Source: JBCCEJ01 sp039030335 (GTDB lineage Bacteria > Pseudomonadota > Gammaproteobacteria > HK1). Taken from it: DNA of 37,256 nucleotides. The stretch lies in contig JBCCEJ010000056.1 in assembly GCA_039030335.1 (NCBI GenBank), forward strand, positions 1 through 37,256. Reading direction: 5' to 3'. Below are positions 1 to 6,270 of the stretch, piece after piece. The notes below the pieces were generated by a model. It saw nothing but the letters and a program-made list of their open reading frames with translations. It made no database searches and had not been told where the DNA came from. Both the position numbers and the translations under genes were made by a program. The number at the start of each line of letters is the position of its first letter. Position 1 is the first letter of the stretch.

Positions 1-13
1 CCTTGTAAGCTGT

Positions 14-45
14 AGCTTCGTCATCCTAACGAAGCTTTATTTCTT
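14..45 (+). terminator. AT-rich hairpin with T-rich tail at window start
   Basis: A perfect 8-bp stem (AGCTTCGT at 14-21, ACGAAGCT at 29-36) with a 7-nt loop is followed by TTATTTCTT. This looks like an intrinsic terminator. The surrounding ~75 bases are far richer in A+T than the rest of the window, so this piece may come from a different context than the gene fragment that follows. Confidence 0.45.
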
Positions 46-60
46 GTAGCGACTCAATGC

Positions 61-76
61 TATCATTTTTATGATA
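61..76. repeat. Short perfect palindrome at the fragment junction
   Basis: TATCAT (61-66) and ATGATA (71-76) form a perfect 6-bp inverted repeat around four T. The second arm contains the first ATG of the truncated UxaA/SuyB-family frame. The palindrome sits exactly where AT-rich sequence changes to GC-rich coding sequence, so it marks a probable recombination or assembly junction. Confidence 0.5.
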
Positions 77-604
77 ACCCGATATCAGGACATCGTCGAG
101 AAGCACAAGACCAGTGACCTTGCGGACTCGCAGCCGACCAAGGGCAACATCGCGGGTGGTCTTTCGACTATCGAAGAGAAAGCGCTCGGCAATATCCAGA
201 AGATCGGCCGCGTGTGCATGGTCGATGGTGTGCTCGACAAGGCCGAGCAGCCGACCGGGCCGGGTCTCTGGTTCATGGACTCGTCTTCAGCGGCGGCTGA
301 GATGGTGACGCTTTGTGCTGCCGCCGGGTTTGTGCTGCATTTCTTCCCGACGGGGCAGGGCAACATCATCGGCAATCCGATTTTGCCGAACATCAAGATC
401 TGCGCGAACCCGCGTACCGTCCGGACCATGAGTGAGCATGTCGATGTCGACGTCTCAGCCGTGCTTCGGCGCGAGATGAATCCCGACCAGGCCGGCGACG
501 CGCTGCTCGAAATGATGTTCCGCACCGCGAACGGGCGCCTGACGGCGGCAGAAGCACTCGGTCATCGCGAGTTCGTCATGACGCGGCTGTACGAAAGCGC
601 CTGA
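71..604 (+). pseudogene. C-terminal fragment of a UxaA/SuyB-family lyase (5'-truncated)
   Basis: The 177 residues match the C-terminal part of the altronate dehydratase / (2R)-sulfolactate sulfo-lyase large-subunit family, including the stretch QPTKGNIAGGLSTIEEKALG (residues 22-41), a PTGQGN motif and the family ending with LGHREFVMTRLY. Members are normally about 390 residues, so more than half of the protein is missing. An in-frame TAG at 47-49 closes the frame upstream and the preceding sequence is AT-rich and non-coding in appearance. The flavour of the C-terminus (EHVDVDVS, TANGRLTAAEALGH) is closer to my memory of SuyB than of UxaA, but substrate cannot be decided. It could be a true deletion remnant or a chimeric contig end. 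A free-standing functional product is unlikely, because the N-terminal half of the catalytic subunit is absent. Confidence 0.72.
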
Positions 605-666
605 GCGAGGCAGCCATCTGGCGATCGGCGCGGGTCGATCGCTTCGGTGCAGGCAATGGAAGTGGA

Positions 667-689
667 AGCGGGCGCCAGGAGCGCCCGCT
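667..689. terminator. Shared hairpin between convergent suyB-like fragment and boxB
   Basis: A perfect 9-bp GC-rich stem (AGCGGGCGC at 667-675 and GCGCCCGCT at 681-689) with loop CAGGA lies in the gap between the two convergent genes. Neither side has a strong T tract (GTCATTTC on plus, TCCACTTCC on minus), so it is at best a weak bidirectional terminator for the box operon and the fragment. Confidence 0.55.
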
Positions 690-726
690 GTCATTTCAGG
701 TCCGATGTCTCGGCTGTCGCGGGTGA

Positions 727-2172
727 CTAGTGGACCTGTACGTACTCGAAGTCGCCCGGCTGATTGTCGATGCCGACTTTGGGCGGCGCGATCCAGCCAG
801 CGTACTGGCCCGCTTCGAACACCGGATTCATCAACGACGCGATGAAGTCGCCGTCCGCTGCCGACGGCACGTAGTCACCGCGCTTCGCCTGCCAGTCGGC
901 TTCGGACAACAGAATGCCGTCTGGCGTCGCGTGGACGCCGGCGAATTCGCCGATGTGCCGGTGGAATGCCACGTGCGGCAGCTTGAACTCGAACTCGACC
1001 CCTGATTTGCTGACAGCCCGATTCCAGCGGCCCATGCCGCGCGTGCAGTCGCGCTGGTAATCGTCGCGCAGCCGCATATTGAGCGCTGTCAGAGCGGGTT
1101 CATCGACCGACCTGATTTCACCGTCGATCAGTTTCAACACCGGGTAGGTATCGTTCGTTAACCGGTGATCGTCATCGATCTTGGTCTCGCGGTAACGGCC
1201 TTTGATGCCGGAGTTGAACGCATTCGCAGCGTTGGTGGAGACCTCCGAGCCGAACAGATCGAGCGAAAGCGAATAATGCAGGTTGGCTTTCTTCTGCAGC
1301 GTCGGCAGGTCGATGACGCCGAGTGCGCGCACCGCATTGATGTCGTACGGGTCGGTGATGCCGGCCTCCACCATGGCCTGACAGGTGCGCTCGATCGTCC
1401 GCTGCACGCCAGTTTCACCAACGAACATGTGGTGGGCTTCCTCGGTCAGCATGAACCGGGTTGTGCGCGACAGTGGGTCGAACCCTGACTGCGCGAGGCT
1501 TTCGAGCTGCATCTTGCCGTCGCGATCGGTGAAGAAAGCAAACATGAAAAACGACAGCCAGTCGGGCGTCGCCTCATTGAACGCGCCGAGCATGCGGGGC
1601 GCGTCGTCACTGCCCGAGCGGCGGCGCAGCAATTCGTGCGCTTCTTCACGCCCGTCGCGACCGAAATATTTCTGCAGCAGGTAGACCATCGCCCAGAGGT
1701 GCCGCCCTTCTTCGACGTTGACCTGGAAGAGATTTCGCAAGTCGTACAGTGACGGCGCGGTCTTGCCGAGGTAGCGCTGCTGTTCGACGCTCGCAGGCTC
1801 GGTGTCACCCTGGATCACGATGAGGCGCCGCAGCATGGCACGGTATTCGCCCGGCACTTCTTTCCAGACCGGTTCGCCGAAGTGCTCGCCAAACGGAATG
1901 GTTCTGTCGGGCTGCTCGGCTGCCAGCAGGATGCCCCAGCGATAGTCGGGCATTTTGACGTAGCCGAACTGTGCCCAGCCGTCGCCGCTGACGCCCACGG
2001 CCGTGCGCAGGTATACCGGCATTTCCTGGAAGCCATCCGGCCCCATCGTTTTCCACCAGTCGAGATAGCCAGGATGCCAGCGCTCGAGCGCCTTCAGCAC
2101 GCGGCGGTCTTCGGACAGGCCAACGTTGTTAGGGATGCTGGTGTCGTAGCTGACGCTCAGAGTTTCCTGCAT
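727..2172 (-). CDS. boxB: Benzoyl-CoA 2,3-epoxidase oxygenase component BoxB
   Basis: BoxB is the diiron oxygenase that epoxidises benzoyl-CoA to 2,3-epoxybenzoyl-CoA with O2 and electrons from the reductase BoxA, in the cytoplasm. The 481 residues span the usual full length. Candidate diiron ligands are visible as E125, E155-x-x-H158 (in NVEEGRH), D216 and E245-x-x-H248 (in TEEAHH). As I remember them, the ligands of the Azoarcus evansii enzyme show the same spacing with a constant offset of five. The start is ATG, with only a weak purine stretch (CGAGAG) upstream. It is the last gene of the minus-strand set bcl-boxC-boxB, 55 bases after boxC. No boxA is next to it, so the electron donor must be encoded elsewhere. 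The identification rests on alignment from memory over the whole protein and is firm. Confidence 0.95.
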   Translation of the reverse strand: MQETLSVSYDTSIPNNVGLSEDRRVLKALERWHPGYLDWWKTMGPDGFQEMPVYLRTAVGVSGDGWAQFGYVKMPDYRWGILLAAEQPDRTIPFGEHFGEPVWKEVPGEYRAMLRRLIVIQGDTEPASVEQQRYLGKTAPSLYDLRNLFQVNVEEGRHLWAMVYLLQKYFGRDGREEAHELLRRRSGSDDAPRMLGAFNEATPDWLSFFMFAFFTDRDGKMQLESLAQSGFDPLSRTTRFMLTEEAHHMFVGETGVQRTIERTCQAMVEAGITDPYDINAVRALGVIDLPTLQKKANLHYSLSLDLFGSEVSTNAANAFNSGIKGRYRETKIDDDHRLTNDTYPVLKLIDGEIRSVDEPALTALNMRLRDDYQRDCTRGMGRWNRAVSKSGVEFEFKLPHVAFHRHIGEFAGVHATPDGILLSEADWQAKRGDYVPSAADGDFIASLMNPVFEAGQYAGWIAPPKVGIDNQPGDFEYVQVH

Positions 2173-2227
2173 GGTGCGCTGCTCTCGTTAGTGTTCGTTT
2201 TGTTCGGTCGTTCGCTGTTACCGCGCC

Positions 2228-3877
2228 TCAGACGCGCTCGTCCGAGTAGGCGGCGCGCTGCCCGGTCCCGTAGCGCCGTAGTGCCCCGTCCTCGCCGACC
2301 GCGTTCGGGCGTTGGAAGATCCAGTTCTGCCAGGCGCTCAGGCGGCCGAAGATCTTGGTCTCCATCGTCTCGGGGCCGGCGAAGCGCAGATTCGCTTCGA
2401 GACCCACCATCGCATCCGGAGAGAAGCTCGCCCGTTCTTCGATGAAGACACGGATCTCATCTTCCCAGTCGATGTCGTCGAACGCGAAGGTGACGAGACC
2501 GAGTTCGTCTGCGGCTTCAGCATCCAACGCCTCGCCGATCGCGTCTTCGGCGCTGTTCACGCTGTCGGGTTCGCCCAGAAAGCGTGTCTCAAGCCGTGTG
2601 AGACCGTTCGACATCGGCAACGGGCCAAAGTTGCTGGCCGTGAGTTGTAGGGTAGGCGGTGGGCGGTTATCACCTTCCAACTCGCCATCCAGCATGTAGC
2701 TGCGGTCGGCCGCGAATATCAGTTCAGCCAGCCAGCCGGCAAAGCAGCTACCCGGCTCCACCAGCGTGCAGAGCGTGCGTGAGGTGACGTCGATGCGCTT
2801 TAACAACCGCTTCCAGTAGAGCATGGTCTCACGGAGAAACCAGTGATCGGGGTCGCTGCGCAGCAGCGCGTCGTAACCACACACTCCATCGGCATCACCG
2901 CTCGAATGGAAGATGATGAGGCCGAGAGTCGGCTCGTTGGCGCGCAGATGCAAGATGGCGTCATCGAGTTCGCGCGCGAGCGCAAGCGGCCAGAACGCGG
3001 CGCCTTCGGCGTGCGCCGAAGCGGCGTCGTCCGGTGCCGGTTTTTCCGAGCCATGCAGCGTGACGTGCGCGACACCTGCGTCCCGCTCAATCCGTATTTC
3101 GACGTGCCGGTAGCGCACCGCGTCCGGCGCGTACTCACGTGACAGCGGCGTCAGTGTCGCGCCGTCGGTTGCCGACGCTTCCGCACCGCCATCGGCCAGT
3201 GCTCTCGCGCGCTCGGCCACGGCTTGCTCGAAGCGGGATGTCGGCACAATCTCGTCTACCAGCCGCCAGTCGAGCGCGCGCTTGCCTTTGATGCCTTCCT
3301 CAACGGTGCAGAACACATCGGCGTGATCGCGGCGCACCTTGCGTTTGTCGGTAACCCGTGTGAGGCCACCGGTACCTGGCAGCACGGCTAGCAGCGGGGC
3401 CTCGGGGAGCGCGACCGTGGACGAACCATCGTCGGCCAACAGGATGTGGTCGGTGGCGAGCGCCAGCTCGTAGCCGCCGCCTGCGCAGGCGCCGTTGACG
3501 GCAGCCATGTAGGTCTGTCCGGAGTTGGCCGTGGCATCTTCGATCGTATTGCGCGTCTCATTGGTGAACTTGCAGAAGTTCACTTTGTGCGCGTGCGTGG
3601 AGCCCGCCAGCATGCGGATGTTGGCCCCAGCGCAGAACACCTTGTCTTTGCCGGAACGCACCACCACCGTGCGCACACCCGGATGCTCGAAGCGCAGGCG
3701 CTGCGTCGCGTCGTAGAGTTCGATGTCGACGCCGAGATCGTACGAGTTCAATTTCAGTTCGTAGCCCGCGAACAGCCCGCCCGTTTCATCGACATCGAGC
3801 GTCAGCGTGGCGATATCACCGTCGACGGCAAGACGCCAGTGTTTGTAGCGGTCCGGACTGGTTTGATGGTCGATCAA
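2228..3877 (-). CDS. boxC: 2,3-epoxybenzoyl-CoA dihydrolase BoxC
   Basis: BoxC opens the ring of 2,3-epoxybenzoyl-CoA hydrolytically, giving 3,4-didehydroadipyl-CoA semialdehyde and formate. The protein is a double crotonase-fold enzyme. The first half carries the CoA-binding and oxyanion-hole region (VFCAGANIRM near residues 78-87, NGACAGGGYELALATDH further on). I place the start at TTG 3877, because GGAGG lies seven bases upstream and the bcl stop (TGA, 3880-3882) is two bases before it. This gives 549 residues, close to the family length of about 555. The open frame runs on to 4255 inside bcl, but that extension is low-complexity, Arg/Gly-rich and is a shadow of bcl. The two-base gap to bcl implies translational coupling. 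Confidence 0.93.
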   Translation of the reverse strand: MIDHQTSPDRYKHWRLAVDGDIATLTLDVDETGGLFAGYELKLNSYDLGVDIELYDATQRLRFEHPGVRTVVVRSGKDKVFCAGANIRMLAGSTHAHKVNFCKFTNETRNTIEDATANSGQTYMAAVNGACAGGGYELALATDHILLADDGSSTVALPEAPLLAVLPGTGGLTRVTDKRKVRRDHADVFCTVEEGIKGKRALDWRLVDEIVPTSRFEQAVAERARALADGGAEASATDGATLTPLSREYAPDAVRYRHVEIRIERDAGVAHVTLHGSEKPAPDDAASAHAEGAAFWPLALARELDDAILHLRANEPTLGLIIFHSSGDADGVCGYDALLRSDPDHWFLRETMLYWKRLLKRIDVTSRTLCTLVEPGSCFAGWLAELIFAADRSYMLDGELEGDNRPPPTLQLTASNFGPLPMSNGLTRLETRFLGEPDSVNSAEDAIGEALDAEAADELGLVTFAFDDIDWEDEIRVFIEERASFSPDAMVGLEANLRFAGPETMETKIFGRLSAWQNWIFQRPNAVGEDGALRRYGTGQRAAYSDERV

Positions 3878-3879
3878 GT

Positions 3880-5421
3880 TCAAGCCTCCGCGCGCAGTTT
3901 GAAGCGTTGGATTTTGCCGGTTGCGGTTTTTGGCAGGTCGTCCACGAATTCGACCCAGCGGGGATACTTCCAGACCCCGACTTTGTCCTTGACGTGGTCT
4001 TTCAATTCTTCGTACAGGTCGTCGCTGCCCGCGCCTTCTTTCAGCACGACGAACGCTTTTGGCTTCAGCAGTCCATCGCCTTCGTCGGCTGGCACCACGC
4101 CCGCCTCCAGAACGGCCGGGTGCGAGATGAGTGCTGCCTCGACTTCGAATGGTGAGACCCAGATGCCGCTCACCTTGAACATGTCGTCCGTGCGCCCACA
4201 GATCTCGTAGTAGCCGTTCGCGTCCAGGATGTATTTGTCGCCGGTGCGGGTCCATTCGCCGACGAAGGTCCTGCGCGAGCGTTCGCGCTGATTCCAGTAA
4301 CCCACGGCAGCGGTCGAGCAGCGCACCAGCATCTCGCCGACTTCGCCTTGCGCCACATCGTTACCGTCGTCGTCCACCAGTCGGATGTCATAACCGGGCA
4401 CGGCGCGCCCGGAGCGTCCGTAGCGCACATCGCCCGGCCGGTTGGTGCAGAAGATATGCAGCAGTTCGGTCGAGCCGACCCCGTCGAGGATGTCGACGCC
4501 GAAGCGTTCCACCCAGCGCTCGCCGATATCAGCTGGCAGGGCTTCCCCGGCGGACACGCAGTGACGCAACCGGGGCGATGAGTTTTCGGGCGTGCAGTTG
4601 GGGTCGGCCAGCAGCGCGGCGTAGAGCGTTGGCACGCCGAAGAACAAGGTCGCCTGATGCGTACGGATCCGTTCCATGACGGCGTCGGGCGTGGGGCGGC
4701 CGTCCAGTAGCACGGCCGTTGCGCCTACCGACATCGGGAAAGTCAGACCGTTGCCCAGCCCGTAGGCGAAGAACAGCTTGGCCGCGGAGTAGCAGACGTC
4801 ATCGCCCGTGATGTTCAGCACCGGCTGCGCGTACAAAGTTGCCGTGTCCATCATGCTCGAATGGATGTGCGGCACACCCTTCGGCATGCCGGTCGACCCG
4901 GACGAGTAGAGCCAGAACGCCACTTCGTCGCGGACCGTGTCAGCCGCGTTGCGCTCGGGCGATGCGGACCTCAGCGCGGCGTGAAAGTCTGTGTGTCCGT
5001 GACCGTCGCCACCGAGAACAAAGACCGACTTCAGGTTCTCGAGCCCGGCCAGAACGGGCTCGACGACGCTGAGCAGCGGAGCGGAAACGAACACGGCCCG
5101 CGCACCACAGTCTTGGAGAATGTAGGCGTATTGATCCGTCGTCAGCAGTGTGTTGAGCGCGATCGGAATCACGCCGGAACGAATGGCGCCCAGGAACACG
5201 GCCGGGAAATCGACGGTATCGAGCACCAGCATCGCCACGCGCTGCTCGCGCTCGATGCCGGCGTCGGCCAGCAGATTGCCAACGCGCTGCGCGTTCGCGA
5301 GCAGTTCGCCGTAGGTCACGGAAGTTTGCATGTCGATGAACGCGGTCTTGTCACCGAGACCAGCGGCCACATTGCGGTCCAGCAGGTCTTCGGCCGCGTT
5401 GTAGTGTCGGGCTTCAGTCAT
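3880..5421 (-). CDS. bclA: Benzoate-CoA ligase
   Basis: This AMP-forming ligase activates benzoate (or a close aryl acid) to the CoA thioester that BoxB uses. The 513 residues hold the adenylate-forming motifs in order: the P-loop YSSGSTGMPKG (172-182), the region with GVGSTELLHIF, the TGDKY motif and the C-terminal KTATGKIQR with the catalytic lysine at about K503. Length and the motif FFAYGLGN match benzoate-CoA ligases such as BadA/BclA. It is the first gene of the minus-strand operon, ahead of boxC and boxB, which supports benzoate as substrate. The ATG start at 5421 has no strong Shine-Dalgarno sequence directly upstream. The promoter must lie in the 169-base divergent gap 5422-5590. Relaxed specificity for fluorobenzoate or aminobenzoate is known in the family and cannot be excluded. 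Confidence 0.93.
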   Translation of the reverse strand: MTEARHYNAAEDLLDRNVAAGLGDKTAFIDMQTSVTYGELLANAQRVGNLLADAGIEREQRVAMLVLDTVDFPAVFLGAIRSGVIPIALNTLLTTDQYAYILQDCGARAVFVSAPLLSVVEPVLAGLENLKSVFVLGGDGHGHTDFHAALRSASPERNAADTVRDEVAFWLYSSGSTGMPKGVPHIHSSMMDTATLYAQPVLNITGDDVCYSAAKLFFAYGLGNGLTFPMSVGATAVLLDGRPTPDAVMERIRTHQATLFFGVPTLYAALLADPNCTPENSSPRLRHCVSAGEALPADIGERWVERFGVDILDGVGSTELLHIFCTNRPGDVRYGRSGRAVPGYDIRLVDDDGNDVAQGEVGEMLVRCSTAAVGYWNQRERSRRTFVGEWTRTGDKYILDANGYYEICGRTDDMFKVSGIWVSPFEVEAALISHPAVLEAGVVPADEGDGLLKPKAFVVLKEGAGSDDLYEELKDHVKDKVGVWKYPRWVEFVDDLPKTATGKIQRFKLRAEA

Positions 5422-5590
5422 GGGTCACCATTAGATGAGCCCATCCGGAGTCTCTGGGGCTGGCCGGACGGGCCTCGAATGAGCTTCTGGTTAATGGGTT
5501 CCGGGTCGATCCAGCACGTTCAGCATCCGTTCAGGTGCCCGCGCGCACACTGCGCTCCAACGTTGCACTGGAACCCCTGGGAGCACCAGC
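5422..5590. promoter_or_regulatory. Divergent intergenic region, presumed promoters of bcl-box operon and exported protein gene
   Basis: This 169-base gap separates two divergent transcription units, so it must hold both start regions. I found no convincing -35/-10 pair. An imperfect palindrome GATGGGCTCATC (read on the minus strand) lies about 18 bases before the bcl start and could be a regulator site. No BoxR gene is nearby. Confidence 0.3.
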
Positions 5591-6091
5591 GTGAAATTTA
5601 GCATTCTTGTCGCCTCGATGGCTGTTCTAGCAAGCTTCGCTACACCCGTCACCGCGCACGGTGGTACTTACGGGCACAGGGCCGGCGTTCATGGTCACGG
5701 TGCGCAAACCTACGAAATCCGCCGGGAATGCCACGGGGTTGGCATCCGACGGCACTGCCATGAGGTGCGCGTTCCGGTCGTCCGTAAGGTCTGTCACGTG
5801 CACAAGGTACGTCCGTCAGGCTTCGGGCGCGTGCTGCGCATCCGCCGGCACCACTGTCACACGGTCACAGGCTCTCACCACCATCCCGTGCGCCGACCGG
5901 TGCAGCGGGCCGGTACGCCCAACCGCACGTCGGTGATGGTGAGCCGTACGCCCCTGCTGCCGGTCAGCAGCGCCGCCAATGCCAACACGATCATCGTCAA
6001 GCCGATCCCAGGGCCCGGGTCACGGGTCGTGGTGACGCCCGTTCCCCGCAGACCGGTCACCCGGGCCGGCGGGACCTTCGTGCGCTTCTGA
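5591..6091 (+). CDS. Exported His/Arg-rich protein with paired Cys-His motifs, function unknown
   Basis: The 166-residue product begins with a clear signal peptide (MKFSILVASMAVLASFATPVTA, cleavage predicted after the AXA-like TVTA site near residue 22). The mature part is rich in His and Arg. Residues 23-97 contain HGG/HGHG stretches and repeated Cys-His pairs (ECHG, RHCHEV, VCHVHK, HHCHTV), which could bind a metal ion or heme-free cofactor in the periplasm. The C-terminal part is Pro/Arg/Val-rich and low in complexity. The start is GTG 5591 with GGGAG eight to nine bases upstream. I do not recognise the family. It stands alone between divergent bcl and the following dehydrogenase gene. The short AEI-type composition could also reflect a fast-evolving surface protein. 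Confidence 0.72.
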   Translation: MKFSILVASMAVLASFATPVTAHGGTYGHRAGVHGHGAQTYEIRRECHGVGIRRHCHEVRVPVVRKVCHVHKVRPSGFGRVLRIRRHHCHTVTGSHHHPVRRPVQRAGTPNRTSVMVSRTPLLPVSSAANANTIIVKPIPGPGSRVVVTPVPRRPVTRAGGTFVRF

Positions 6092-6220
6092 ATCGCCTGA
6101 TACCGGCTCCTTGGGCGGGGAATTACCCGGCACGGTTCCGAACAGCTCTTCACTCAGTGCGCCATCGCGGCGCACACGGCTTTCCGAAGCTTTGTCGCCT
6201 GTCTCACAATGTTCGTCTTT

Positions 6221-6239
6221 CGGGGCCAGCGCGGCCCCG
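6221..6239 (+). terminator. GC-rich hairpin ahead of the dehydrogenase gene
   Basis: A perfect 7-bp stem (CGGGGCC at 6221-6227, GGCCCCG at 6233-6239) with a 5-base loop is followed by TTTCC. It lies 130 bases after the exported-protein gene and 31 bases before the next start. It may end the upstream transcript or shape the downstream leader. Confidence 0.4.
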
Positions 6240-6270
6240 TTTCCAATTGCTGAGAGCGGAGTAACGACGG

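Noticed and set aside
3446..4210. Long plus-strand open frame over boxC and bcl
   Set aside because: It lies antisense to two well-identified genes and its translation is low in complexity without family features.
6092..6270. Glycine riboswitch in front of the dehydrogenase
   Set aside because: The gap holds only one simple hairpin. No conserved aptamer stems or core bases were visible.
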